Position numbers and translations under genes: made by a program. The notes under the pieces were generated by a model that saw only the letters and a program-made list of their open reading frames with translations, was not told the origin of the DNA and made no database searches. A DNA stretch of 64,000 nt from Candidatus Latescibacterota bacterium (GTDB lineage: Bacteria > Latescibacterota > UBA2968 > UBA8231): positions 1 through 64,000 of the forward strand of contig JAJEIO010000024.1 of the NCBI GenBank assembly GCA_022827835.1, written 5' to 3'. The number at the start of each line of letters is the position of its first letter. Positions within the stretch are counted from its first letter, which is position 1. This document shows positions 44,815-53,885 of this stretch, one piece after another.

Positions 44815-46524
44815 TTACTGCTCCAGCCGCCGCAAAACGGGCAACAGCATATCCTCGGCCACGCGCTCCCAACTCATCTTTTGGGCCGCGGCATAGCCTT
44901 CGGCAAGCAGCTTTTTGCGGCCAGTCGCGCCCGCGGATAACTGGCTGGCCAAGGCGCTGGCCACCACCTGACTTTGCAATGCTTCGGCCTGTGTGCGTTC
45001 CCGCGCACCAATCGGCTGGCTGGTGCCGTCGGCTTCGTCGAGTTGGGTATAAGTTCCCTCGATAAAGCCGTCCAATCCTGCCTCGCCGGCTGCCTGACGC
45101 ACAAAGCCGCGGCAGCCGCACACATCGCTGACCACGCTGATGGTGCCAGCGCTCAAGCACTCGACTTGAGAGATGCCGAAAGGCTCGTAAATCGACTGCC
45201 CGAATTCCGCGTCGCTGCCTCGGCGCAAATCGGCGAACTCTGCGTCGGCTGGCAGGAACGCACCGCAGCTTTGCTGGTCCCATCCGAATTGGTTGACGAA
45301 AAGCGCCTTGACGGCGCGCGTGCGCGCATTAAAGGCGCGGACTAAAAGGTCGAATTTTAGCTCGCCGCTGCTGAGGTCGCTTCCCCCTTCGCGGTGGACC
45401 AGCGGCCAACCGTACGCGGCCATGCGCTGGACATCTTCGGGATCGCGGCGGCCGGTTTCGGTCGCCAACGCGATAAACAGTGCCCGTTGCCCGCGCTCCC
45501 ACAGGTGGTGATCGAGGTGTTCGAGTACCAGCAAATCGCGCCACAAACCCTTGCTCTCGACTAGACGGGCGACATGGGTGAAGATTAGGTCCGGAGTCCA
45601 ACCCAAGAGCGCGGCTCCGCTGGCCTGCACTTTTTTCCGCGCTGCCTCGCGTTCGGCTGCGGACAACTCGGCGGCTGGTACGCCGTTATACACGAGGTCG
45701 ATGGGACAAGCGGCGAATTCCGGCCCGAGAAAGCGCAGCTCCTCTACCACCCAATCGCCGACGGCGAGGACGGCGTCGAGACGCCAGGCTTGGCTGACGA
45801 GGGCGTGTTTGAAATAGTTGTCTTGCGGGCCAAACAGCTCGTCGATGTACTGGCCGTTTGCGCGCGCTTGGCGCAGCGCATTGTAAAAGGCAATGTCGCG
45901 CCCGGGCCGCTCCTCCACTAAGGGCCGCACGGTGGCTACTTCGTGTGCGTAGAACAGGGTCTTGCACGCCGCATCGCTCAGCAGGGCCTTGAAGGCGGTA
46001 CCTAGCCCCATGAATTCATGCGCCAACAGCAAGAAGGGCGCGTCTCCGACTAGGGAGCGCACGGCGGCGAAACCCGGCTCGGCCAAACGCATGTATTGCT
46101 CGTATTCCCAGTGCTGTTCGTAGCGGTGCGATTCGAGGCCAAACTGGAGAAATAGGTCGCGCTTGAATTCGTTCAGCCGCTCGGGCGGGCGGCTCACATC
46201 CACCAGCAGAACCTCGGGCGAGGCTCGGTTCCCGCCTTGGGTCAGCAAGCGTCGGCCATAGACCAGTCGCACGCCAAACTTTCGCTCGACCGCGCTGAGT
46301 TGGTAGGCGACGTCGGCGAAGCGGATGCTGCGGCTGGCGTCGTAGAGGATTTCGCCGTCCGGGCCGAGCGGTTGGGCACTGTCTGGATCGGTTAAGGGGC
46401 CGAGCAGGATGGTGCGCTGGCAATGGGCTTGGTAGCTGCGGGCGGTGATCAGGCCGCGCAGGACCGTGCCGATGCCACCGGCTTGCTGCACGGCTTCGTG
46501 CGTGACGTGGACGAGCGTGGCCAT
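44815..46524 (-). CDS. GT-B glycosyltransferase, glycogen/starch-synthase-like N-terminus
   Basis: 569 residues from ATG 46524 (LVHVTHEAVQQAGGIGTVLRGL; the GGIG loop binds the nucleotide sugar in starch-synthase-like GT-B enzymes). The C-terminal half has FTHVARLVESKGLWRDL and YEPFGISQVECLSAGTISVVSD with the E-x7-E-type donor-binding element. It transfers a sugar from a nucleotide donor; the acceptor is unknown. It is longer than classical GlgA (about 480). Coupling to a lipoprotein suggests an envelope polysaccharide rather than glycogen. No clear ribosome-binding site is seen. Confidence 0.72.
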   Translation of the reverse strand: MATLVHVTHEAVQQAGGIGTVLRGLITARSYQAHCQRTILLGPLTDPDSAQPLGPDGEILYDASRSIRFADVAYQLSAVERKFGVRLVYGRRLLTQGGNRASPEVLLVDVSRPPERLNEFKRDLFLQFGLESHRYEQHWEYEQYMRLAEPGFAAVRSLVGDAPFLLLAHEFMGLGTAFKALLSDAACKTLFYAHEVATVRPLVEERPGRDIAFYNALRQARANGQYIDELFGPQDNYFKHALVSQAWRLDAVLAVGDWVVEELRFLGPEFAACPIDLVYNGVPAAELSAAEREAARKKVQASGAALLGWTPDLIFTHVARLVESKGLWRDLLVLEHLDHHLWERGQRALFIALATETGRRDPEDVQRMAAYGWPLVHREGGSDLSSGELKFDLLVRAFNARTRAVKALFVNQFGWDQQSCGAFLPADAEFADLRRGSDAEFGQSIYEPFGISQVECLSAGTISVVSDVCGCRGFVRQAAGEAGLDGFIEGTYTQLDEADGTSQPIGARERTQAEALQSQVVASALASQLSAGATGRKKLLAEGYAAAQKMSWERVAEDMLLPVLRRLEQ

Positions 46525-46634
46525 ACTAAAAAACATAGATCGCCGGGCATTTTCTGTCTAATGTCAGCGGCGCGGTTGGACTTTGCGTACATTTGCCGAG
46601 CACTGTAAATCAGCAACTTTTTTTGGGAGACAAG

Positions 46635-47504
46635 ATGGCCACAAACCGCTCCGCTCCATTGCCCCCCTCCGCGTATGACCAGCTCATCGACCTAGCCTTG
46701 CGGGAAGACCTAGGTGCTGTAGATGTAGCAGCCGATTTGACCGCTGCTTGGACCGTGGCGAGCGATGCCGACGCTCGCGCTCGCATCATCGCTCGCCAAG
46801 CCGGCGTCGTCGCTGGCATTGAGGTTGCCCGCGCGGTTTTCGCCCGTCTCGACCAGAACATTTCTGTGTGTGCTGAGGTTGCCGACGGGGACGAGGTCGT
46901 AGAAGGCCAGACCCTCATCCGCTTGCAGGGGCGCGCTCGTTCGCTCTTGGTTGGGGAGCGCACGGCGCTCAATTTTCTGCAACAGCTTTCGGGTGTGGCC
47001 ACTTTGACTCACCGCTATGTGGAGGCTCTAAGCGGCACGGCTACGCGCATTACCGACACTCGCAAAACCACGCCGGGTTGGCGGCACTTGCAGAAGTGGG
47101 CCGTGCGCTTGGGCGGGGGCGTCAATCACCGCATGGGCCTGTACGACGCCGTGCTGATTAAGGAAAACCATGCCGCGGCCGCAGGCGGCGTCCGCGCTGC
47201 CATCCGCGCGGCGCGGGGCCAAGCAGCGCCGGTTTACGTAGAAGCCGAAAATTTAGGGGAGGTCGAGGAGGCCCTAGCGGGCGGCCCAGACCGCATTCTG
47301 CTCGATAACATGGACGCGACGACTCTGCATAAGGCCGTAGCGCTCATTCGCGCTGCCAATTCCGCCATTGAGATTGAGGCCACTGGCGGTTATACCTTGG
47401 CGACCGTGCGCGAGGCCGCTGCCGCTGGTGTGGACTTTATTTCGATTGGTGCCTTGACGCATTCGGCATCGGCGTTGGACTTGAGTATGCTTTTTGAGGG
47501 ATAG
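46635..47504 (+). CDS. nadC: Nicotinate-nucleotide pyrophosphorylase (carboxylating)
   Basis: 289 residues from ATG 46635 with GGGAGA 4 bases upstream; a TTG-started extension to 46593 is unlikely. Quinolinate phosphoribosyltransferase motifs are present: LREDLGAVDVAADLT, ERTALNFLQQLSGVAT, DTRKTTPGWRHLQKWAVRLGG and LIKENH, with the C-terminal VDFISIGALTHS. It makes nicotinate mononucleotide from quinolinate and PRPP in NAD synthesis. nadA and nadB are not in the window. Confidence 0.94.
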   Translation: MATNRSAPLPPSAYDQLIDLALREDLGAVDVAADLTAAWTVASDADARARIIARQAGVVAGIEVARAVFARLDQNISVCAEVADGDEVVEGQTLIRLQGRARSLLVGERTALNFLQQLSGVATLTHRYVEALSGTATRITDTRKTTPGWRHLQKWAVRLGGGVNHRMGLYDAVLIKENHAAAAGGVRAAIRAARGQAAPVYVEAENLGEVEEALAGGPDRILLDNMDATTLHKAVALIRAANSAIEIEATGGYTLATVREAAAAGVDFISIGALTHSASALDLSMLFEG

Positions 47505-47518
47505 GAGGGACGGAGAAT

Positions 47519-47992
47519 CTAACCGTCCCTCCACTTGCAGTAGGGATTGCGCACGAGATTGGCGTTATAATAGCGTGGATCGTCCGATACTTCGACGCCG
47601 GCCCAAGGAGGCTTCTCCACTACTTCTTCCTGGCTGCTCAGTTCGACTTCGGCGAGCACTAACCCCTCGTTTTCGCCAGAAAATACGTCGATGGTCCAGA
47701 CCTTGCCCGCCCAAGGCAAGGTATAGCGCGTCTTTTCAATGTGGGGCTGCTGGCATAGGGTTGCTAGGATGCTTTCGGCGTCTTGGCGCGGGATTTCGTA
47801 TTCGTACTCGCGACGCGCGATGCCGCTAGTGGCCCCTTTGAGCGTGAGTACCGCTCGCTCACCCTCGATCCGTACGCGTACTACGCCGCCGTCTTGGATG
47901 GGAATGTAGCCCTGCCGAAAGGCGACGCCCTCTAATTGGTCGAGGCAAGAGCGGTCGGCGACGAGGTACTTGCGCTCGATTTCCCAAGACAT
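47519..47992 (-). CDS. CYTH-domain (triphosphate tunnel) protein
   Basis: 157 residues with the diagnostic N-terminal EIERKYLV, RVRIEGERAVLTLKG and late acidic strands (LVLAEVELSS). Bacterial CYTH proteins of this size hydrolyse inorganic tripolyphosphate or thiamine triphosphate, or less often are class IV adenylate cyclases. All the basic and acidic tunnel motifs recognisable by eye are intact. It is last of a short minus-strand run after the L7Ae-like gene and is convergent with nadC (14-base gap). Confidence 0.88.
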   Translation of the reverse strand: MSWEIERKYLVADRSCLDQLEGVAFRQGYIPIQDGGVVRVRIEGERAVLTLKGATSGIARREYEYEIPRQDAESILATLCQQPHIEKTRYTLPWAGKVWTIDVFSGENEGLVLAEVELSSQEEVVEKPPWAGVEVSDDPRYYNANLVRNPYCKWRDG

Positions 47993-47995
47993 CGG

Positions 47996-48073
47996 TTAGG
48001 CGGCAGCGGTGCGGTCGAGAGAGTCGATCATCCGATCCTTGTCTTCCGTCCCACAAACTATCGATATGGTCAT
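47996..48073 (-). CDS. Tiny 25-residue ORF coupled to the L7Ae-like gene
   Basis: ATG at 48073 overlaps the L7Ae-like stop (ATGA) and has GAGGAG 8 bases upstream, an unusually good ribosome-binding site for so short a frame. The product begins MTISIVCGTEDKDRMIDSL, like the first strand of a family-2 glycosyltransferase, then stops after DRTAAA. It could be a remnant of a truncated gene, or a leader that couples translation of the CYTH gene, whose ATG follows 3 bases after its stop. Confidence 0.35.
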   Translation of the reverse strand: MTISIVCGTEDKDRMIDSLDRTAAA

Positions 48074-48399
48074 GGCGTTTGCTCCTCTATGTGCTTGGCC
48101 AACCCGCGGGCTAAGTCGCCGCGCAAAACGCCGATCACTTGGGCGTCCTCGCGGCCAAAGCCCTGAGTCAGCACTTCCATTGGCTGTACTTGGAAGACGC
48201 GCGCACCTCCGCGTTCTAAACGCGCCAGTTCGCGCAACGTCCGCTGCGCTAGGTCGCTGCTGGCAAATACAAAGGCCAGCCCCTTGGCGCGGCGCACGGC
48301 CGACAGGCCGACGACAGTGACCCCAGCGCGGCAGCCGATCCCCAAGAGCGCAGACAGTTGCGCAGTTGGGTTGAGGCGGGGCAGGTCTTGCTCAGACAA
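48070..48399 (-). CDS. L7Ae/L30e-family (YlxQ-like) RNA-binding protein
   Basis: About 109 residues if translation starts at the TTG at 48399 (overlapping the dehydrogenase stop); the frame is open to 48459. The sequence ALLGIGCRAGVTVVGLSAVRRAKGLAFVFASSDLAQRTLREL, then GFGREDAQVIGVL, fits the L7Ae pattern, in which a small alpha-beta-alpha domain binds kink-turn RNA. The start is uncertain because no ribosome-binding site is clear. Bacterial homologues usually sit in the nusA-infB operon; here the neighbours are a dehydrogenase and a CYTH protein. Confidence 0.62.
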   Translation of the reverse strand: MSEQDLPRLNPTAQLSALLGIGCRAGVTVVGLSAVRRAKGLAFVFASSDLAQRTLRELARLERGGARVFQVQPMEVLTQGFGREDAQVIGVLRGDLARGLAKHIEEQTP

Positions 48400-49411
48400 A
48401 GGCTGGCTTAATGGGCACTGACCCGCGCGCCGCCGAAATGTTAGCTGCTTCGAGCACACCGATTACCCGGCCCGCGGATTCAGGGGTAATGACGAGGTCG
48501 GCGCGCCCCCGCAAGTGCGCGAAAATGTTTTCGTAGTACGCGTCCCAATTGGACTCGGCGAAGGGCACCTCGGCGCTCATCTGGCGGCCGTTGATCAGCG
48601 TCTTGACGAGGTACTTGCCGCCAACGTCTTCGATTGCGCCTTTCGTGCCCAGCACTCGCCAGCGCGGCCGCGGACTCATCGACAGGTTGGACATGGTCAG
48701 GGTGACGGTGCAGCCGCTGTGGAAGCGCAGCGTGTATTCGGAGTGATCCTCGTTGTCGTATTTTTTCCACGCGGAATTCTTGACTTGAAAGCCGCTGACC
48801 GAGGTGATTTTTTCCGGGACGATATTCAAAATCCAATCCGTAAAATGCGCACCCCAATCGTAGATGGCCCCGCCGGAGATTTTGCGGTTGGCGCGCCACC
48901 AAGTCCCCTGCTCTCCGTAGCCGTAAAATCCGGCCTCAATGCGGAAGACGGGACCGATGATTTGCTCTTTGAGAATTAGATCGCGCAGCACCACAAAGTC
49001 GCCGTCCCAGCGCCGGTTGTGAAACGTCGAGATCAGGACCTTGTTCTTTTTAGCTGCCGCCTGCATGCGCTTGACTTCGGCGCTGGTGATGGCGAGGGGC
49101 TTCTCGCAGACTACGTGGACCCCGGCATTGAGGCACTGCACTGCTATCTTGGCGTGCGTGTTGTGCGGAGTGATGATTGTCACCAAGTCCAAGTTTGCGT
49201 TGCGCAGCATGGTGCCGACGCGACCGTAGGTTTTGATGCCGGGAAAGTCCTCTTCAGCTACTTGACGCCGCTCGGCATCCAGTTCGCAGACCGCGGCCAC
49301 TTCCACGCCCTCGTTTTTGGCCATGGAGGTCAAGTGCAACTGACCCATATTGAACGCGCCGCCGTAGCCTATTACACCGACGCGGAAGTGCTCTTGTTTT
49401 TTTGCTGCCAC
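48392..49411 (-). CDS. Gfo/Idh/MocA family oxidoreductase
   Basis: 339 residues from a GTG at 49411 with GAGGAG 6 bases upstream, giving VAAKKQEHFRVGVIGYGG; the frame continues open to 49540 without a better start. Rossmann fold with GYGGAF, the cofactor/substrate motif CEKPLAITSAE, and a C-terminal half containing GGAIYDWGAHFTDWIL with the conserved histidine. Sugar or cyclitol oxidoreduction; substrate unknown. Third member of this family in the window. Confidence 0.9.
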   Translation of the reverse strand: MAAKKQEHFRVGVIGYGGAFNMGQLHLTSMAKNEGVEVAAVCELDAERRQVAEEDFPGIKTYGRVGTMLRNANLDLVTIITPHNTHAKIAVQCLNAGVHVVCEKPLAITSAEVKRMQAAAKKNKVLISTFHNRRWDGDFVVLRDLILKEQIIGPVFRIEAGFYGYGEQGTWWRANRKISGGAIYDWGAHFTDWILNIVPEKITSVSGFQVKNSAWKKYDNEDHSEYTLRFHSGCTVTLTMSNLSMSPRPRWRVLGTKGAIEDVGGKYLVKTLINGRQMSAEVPFAESNWDAYYENIFAHLRGRADLVITPESAGRVIGVLEAANISAARGSVPIKPAFV

Positions 49412-49559
49412 CGTGTGCTCCTCTGTTAAGGGTTTGAGGCCGCGAATCTGCAAAATGCCGCTGTGCGCGTCAATGCGGCTGGTTTGTCCGCGTCCTAGTC
49501 TTTTGATATGTTGAACGGAACGAAATCGTCCTCTCCACAATCAAAATCCCATACGACAG

Positions 49560-52500
49560 ATGGAAATAAAACTAACTAGAAAAGACCTAGCCTTCATCGG
49601 CGGCTGCGTGCTCATTGCCGCCGTTAGTTTGGCCGTTGGAGTCCACTACTTTTACCGGGCCTTTCCCGAAGCCTCAATCGACTTCAGCGTCACCCGCGAC
49701 GAGGCCAAAGAGCAGGCGGCCGATTTTATCGCTGCCCGCGGATTCGATCTGGCCGACTATCGCCACAGCGCCATTTTCCGCTACGACAACGATACCAAGA
49801 CCTTTCTCGAACGCGAGTTGGGTCTGGAGGGGGCCACGCAGGTTATCGGCAATCCCGTGCAGTTGTGGCGCTGGAGCAATCGCTGGGTGCGGGAGCTGGA
49901 AAAGGAAGAGTTCAAAGCCACGGTTACGACGTCTGGCGAGCTCGTCAGTTTTAGCCATCTCATCGAGGAAGAAGCGCCCGGCGCGAGCCTCGAAGAAGCC
50001 GAAGCCCGTCGTTTGGCCGAGACCTTTCTCACCAATGAGCTTGGCCGCGACCTCGCCGCGCTCGAATTCGTAGAAGTCCAGACTCAGGAACGACCCAACC
50101 GCATCGACCACACCTTTAGTTGGAAGTTGCGCGACTTTGCCGTTGGCGAGGCCCACTATCGCTTCTACGTGCGCCTGCAAGGCGACCAGATCGGCGGCTT
50201 TGATGAGTCTCTCAAAATCCCCGAGGCTTGGAAGCGCGACTTCGCCGAGCTGCGGTCGCACAATGAGACCACGGGTTTGGTGGCTGGGACTTTGCTCATC
50301 CTAACCATACTGGCGATGCTGGTTTCGTTCTTTAGCGGCGTCCGCGCCCGCGACATCCGCTGGAAGACCGCCGCGATTTTCGGGGCTATCGCCGCGGTTC
50401 TGACGCTGCTGGCCGAACTCAACAACCTACCGCTGACCTCGTTTAACTACGACACCACCGATACATACGGGTCTTTTCTGACGGGACAGTTGCTCAACAG
50501 TCTGTTCGCTGCTGCTGCCCAAGGTATCCTCATCTTCTTTCTCACCGCGGCGGCTGAGCCTTTATATCGACGTTACTACGCGAACCAAATCCAGATCGGG
50601 GGCCAGTTTACGCCCGCGGGCCTACGCACCAAGCGCTTTCTCCTCGGCACCATTCTCGGCTTGGCTATGACCCCCGCCTTCTTGGCCTATCAGGTGCTCT
50701 TTTACATCGCGGCCGAACAGTTGGTCGGCGCTTGGGGTCCGGCGTACATTCCCTACAGCGAGATGGTCAACACGTATATCCCGTGGATCATGGTGCTGTT
50801 GATCGGCTTTATGCCCGCAGTCTCCGAGGAGTTCATGTCTCGGGCGTTTTCCATCCCCTTCCTGCACAAATACCTCAAGTTCCGCTGGGTTGCGGTCGTC
50901 ATCGCGGGTCTTATATGGGGATTTGCTCATGCTAACTACCCGCAGCAGCCCTTTTACATTCGCGGCATTGAGGTGGGTATCGCCGGTATTGTAGTTGGCT
51001 ATATCTTCCTCCGCTTTGGGATTCTCGCCCCTCTCGTATGGCACTATACGATTGACGCTCTGTACACGTCTTTAATCCTTTTCCGCTCGTCCAATAGCTA
51101 CTTCGTCGTTTCAGCGGCTTTGTCGGCGGGTCTGATGCTCCTGCCCTTGGCGGTGGCTCTCGTCCTCTACTTGCGGCAGCGCCGCTTCGCCGATCCAACG
51201 CCTTTGCTCAACAAAAGCGCTGCACCCCCCGCCTCGGAAGCGGTCGCGGACGAGCCTACAGCGCAACAGCCCGCCGCCCCAGCTCCCACGTTTGCCTATA
51301 CCCCGCTATCTAAACGACGCCTAGGTTGGGCCGCTGCGGTGGTCGTGGTCTCGCTCGGTTTTTTCTCCCTCGACTACGAGAAGCCGCTCGACTTTGTGGA
51401 TGTTCGCCTGACTCGGGGCGAGGCCGAGGCCAAGGCCGTTGAGCATCTAGCGGCGACCGGAGCGGATCCCTCAGCGTATGAGGTGGTCACCTACTATCAA
51501 AATCAGCCGAACACTATGGCGATCCGGTACATCCTAGAGCGCGACTCAGTGGCCGTGGTCAATCGCCTATACCAAGAAGATCTGTTGGCTAGCTTGTGGG
51601 TGACGCGCTTTTTCCGCTACGAAGAAAAGGAGGAATACAGCGTTGCCGTCCATCCAGAAGACGGTTCCCTCTACAGCATAAACCACTCGCTGGCCGAAGA
51701 GGCCGAGGGTGCCGACCTCGAAGAGGCACAAGCTCAGGCAATAGCTGTCGATCACCTGCGTGCCTATGGCTTTGATGTCGAGCAATTGGAGCTCAAGGAA
51801 TCCTCGTCGGAAAAGCTGCCCAACCGCCGCGATCACCGCTTCGTCTTCGAAGCTATCGAGGGCGACCCGCGCAACGTCGATGAGCTGCGCTATCGAGTGC
51901 GGGTCAACGTTGCCGGCGACGAGCCGGTTTCTATCTATCGCTTCCTCAAAGTGCCCGAGGATTGGCGGCGCGAGCGCCAGGAGAGCACCACGCTCAAGAC
52001 CGCGCTTTCCGGTCTGCTTATAGTTTTAATTGCCGCAGTGGTGATCCACGGTTTGTGGCTGCTCGTGCGCCGCGTGCGGAACGAGGGCATAGTTTGGGCA
52101 CCGCTGATCAAAATCGCCGCGATTGGTGCGGCCTTTTTCTTACTCGACTTTCTCAATGGCCTGTCGGTTGTCGAACGCGCCTATGACACCCGATTCACGC
52201 TGTCGATTTTTACCATTACCCAGATACTTAGCTTCGTTTTGGGCAGCTTGGGGGTCGGCTTGATGATTGTCGCGGCCCTCGGCTTGGCCACTAGCCTCTA
52301 TCCAGACTGGCCGGCGCGCCTGCGGGCTGCGCGGCGCGTGCCCGAATTCCGCGACGCTGTTGTCGGGGTCGCGCTGGTTCTCGTCGCCAGAGAGGCGTGG
52401 CAGCACTTGCGCGGCTATGTAGAGAGCCGATTTATTGCCTCCGACCCGAGTCTTGGCTTTGGGCTACCTTCTGGATTGGACCAGTATTTGCCCTTTTGGA

Positions 52501-52913
52501 GTTCTCTGTCCAATGGCGTAGTGGGAGCTATCTCCGTCCCGATTGTCGCCGGCTTGGTGCTCTACTATAGCCGCGTCGTTATAAAAAAGAGGCTTTACGC
52601 GGTCGTGGCGGGCTTGGGGGTAGGCTTGATTATGTCCGGCGGCAATGCTGTTCACTTCGACGAGTTCCTTTTTGAATTGTTGACGTTTGTCACTAGTATC
52701 GGCTTCGTCGTCGCTGCAATCGTCTTGCTCTTGCGGAACAACCTCCTTGCCTACGTGTTGCTGGGGTTTGTCTCGGTGCTCTCGGCGGTCAAGAGCCTCG
52801 GCGCGCTGTCCGCGCCGGCCTATCAGTTGCAAGCTGGGATTCTGTTGCTGCTGGTTCTCGTGGTCATCTTCTGCCTGTGGTGGCGTTTGGGCGCTGAGCG
52901 CGAGGCGTCCTAG
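49560..52913 (+). CDS. Large membrane protein with a CPBP (Abi/Rce1-type) protease domain and an internal duplication
   Basis: 1117 residues in two halves of similar plan. Each begins with a membrane span and a PepSY-like extracytoplasmic region (RDEAKEQAADFIAARGFDL at about 50; TRGEAEAKAVEHLAATGAD at about 617), then a block of membrane spans. The first half carries the intact CPBP motifs EEFMSR (E423, E424, R428), FAH (H457) and HxxxD (H495). In the second half the membrane region has no EExxxR or FxxxH, so it looks catalytically dead. Half-to-half similarity includes LPNRRDHRF against RPNRIDHTF. It probably cleaves membrane substrates. The phosphoesterase gene follows at once. Confidence 0.82.
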   Translation: MEIKLTRKDLAFIGGCVLIAAVSLAVGVHYFYRAFPEASIDFSVTRDEAKEQAADFIAARGFDLADYRHSAIFRYDNDTKTFLERELGLEGATQVIGNPVQLWRWSNRWVRELEKEEFKATVTTSGELVSFSHLIEEEAPGASLEEAEARRLAETFLTNELGRDLAALEFVEVQTQERPNRIDHTFSWKLRDFAVGEAHYRFYVRLQGDQIGGFDESLKIPEAWKRDFAELRSHNETTGLVAGTLLILTILAMLVSFFSGVRARDIRWKTAAIFGAIAAVLTLLAELNNLPLTSFNYDTTDTYGSFLTGQLLNSLFAAAAQGILIFFLTAAAEPLYRRYYANQIQIGGQFTPAGLRTKRFLLGTILGLAMTPAFLAYQVLFYIAAEQLVGAWGPAYIPYSEMVNTYIPWIMVLLIGFMPAVSEEFMSRAFSIPFLHKYLKFRWVAVVIAGLIWGFAHANYPQQPFYIRGIEVGIAGIVVGYIFLRFGILAPLVWHYTIDALYTSLILFRSSNSYFVVSAALSAGLMLLPLAVALVLYLRQRRFADPTPLLNKSAAPPASEAVADEPTAQQPAAPAPTFAYTPLSKRRLGWAAAVVVVSLGFFSLDYEKPLDFVDVRLTRGEAEAKAVEHLAATGADPSAYEVVTYYQNQPNTMAIRYILERDSVAVVNRLYQEDLLASLWVTRFFRYEEKEEYSVAVHPEDGSLYSINHSLAEEAEGADLEEAQAQAIAVDHLRAYGFDVEQLELKESSSEKLPNRRDHRFVFEAIEGDPRNVDELRYRVRVNVAGDEPVSIYRFLKVPEDWRRERQESTTLKTALSGLLIVLIAAVVIHGLWLLVRRVRNEGIVWAPLIKIAAIGAAFFLLDFLNGLSVVERAYDTRFTLSIFTITQILSFVLGSLGVGLMIVAALGLATSLYPDWPARLRAARRVPEFRDAVVGVALVLVAREAWQHLRGYVESRFIASDPSLGFGLPSGLDQYLPFWSSLSNGVVGAISVPIVAGLVLYYSRVVIKKRLYAVVAGLGVGLIMSGGNAVHFDEFLFELLTFVTSIGFVVAAIVLLLRNNLLAYVLLGFVSVLSAVKSLGALSAPAYQLQAGILLLLVLVVIFCLWWRLGAEREAS

Positions 52914-52922
52914 ACGCGGGTG

Positions 52923-53870
52923 ATGGAGTTTATTTTTTACGCCGCTCTGCTGATGACGCCGGTCGTCTTGGGCGTTTTGCTCTACGACCGCTGGCGACAA
53001 GGGGGAACGGAAGAGCCTAGTTCGGTTGAGCGGCGGCGCTTTCTCAGCCGCGGCCTCGCTGTGGTACCCGCTCTTGGGGCGGTGGGCGTCAGCCACGGCA
53101 TCTACACTTCCTACACTCGCACGCGGATGCCCACAGTACCGCTCCGCTATTCCGACCTGCCCGCCGAGCTAGAGGGCTTAAAGATCCTCCATCTCAGCGA
53201 CATGCACATTGGGCCGTACGTCCAGCTCGCCGACCTCGAAGCCCTGCTCGCGCGCGCGGCTCAAGCCGCACCGGATCTAATTGCGATCACCGGCGATGTA
53301 TGCGACCACAACCCGGAGTACTTGGCGACTTTGCGCTTGCTCGAAAGCGTGCCGACTCGGCTTGGGACCTATGCCTGCTTGGGTAACCACGAGTACATGC
53401 GCGGCATCCGCCGCATCCGTCGGCACTTTGATCGGACTGCGATTCCCTTGCTCGTGAACGAAGGGCTGGCGGTGCCGGTAGGCGCGGCAACGCTCTACCT
53501 CGGCGGGGTTGACGACCCGCGCTTCCTGCGCAGCCCGGCGTCCTACGCGCAACTCCGCAACTCAGTGGAACAGGCCGTAAGCGCGTCGCCGAGCGATGCC
53601 TTTACCGCGTTGCTGAGTCACCGCTCGCAAGCCCTCGATTACGCCGCGCCCACAGGTACCGACTTGATTCTGGCTGGCCATACGCATGGGTTCCAGCTAG
53701 GCATGGCCGGGCGCAGCTTTTTTGAGCCGTTCTTTCCCGAGCGCTATATCTGGGGGCACTACGAAAAAGGAATCACCCAGCTCTACACTACGGCCGGCGT
53801 TGGGCACTGGCTGCCTTTTCGCTTCGGCTGCCCGCCCGAGGCCCCGATTATCACCCTGCACCGAGCTTAA
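52923..53870 (+). CDS. Membrane-anchored metallophosphoesterase (YkuE/YaeI-like)
   Basis: About 315 residues. An N-terminal membrane segment and an RRRFLSRG stretch (twin-arginine-like) lead into the catalytic domain. Dinuclear metal motifs: LSDMHIG, GDVCDHN, GNHEY, LLSHRSQ and GHTHGFQ, all intact. Related enzymes hydrolyse UDP-diacylglucosamine or similar phosphoesters at the membrane. A GTG at 52920 directly precedes the ATG; I chose the ATG. Only 9 bases separate it from the CPBP protein gene. Confidence 0.9.
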   Translation: MEFIFYAALLMTPVVLGVLLYDRWRQGGTEEPSSVERRRFLSRGLAVVPALGAVGVSHGIYTSYTRTRMPTVPLRYSDLPAELEGLKILHLSDMHIGPYVQLADLEALLARAAQAAPDLIAITGDVCDHNPEYLATLRLLESVPTRLGTYACLGNHEYMRGIRRIRRHFDRTAIPLLVNEGLAVPVGAATLYLGGVDDPRFLRSPASYAQLRNSVEQAVSASPSDAFTALLSHRSQALDYAAPTGTDLILAGHTHGFQLGMAGRSFFEPFFPERYIWGHYEKGITQLYTTAGVGHWLPFRFGCPPEAPIITLHRA

Positions 53871-53885
53871 AGAAAGGAGCGTTCC

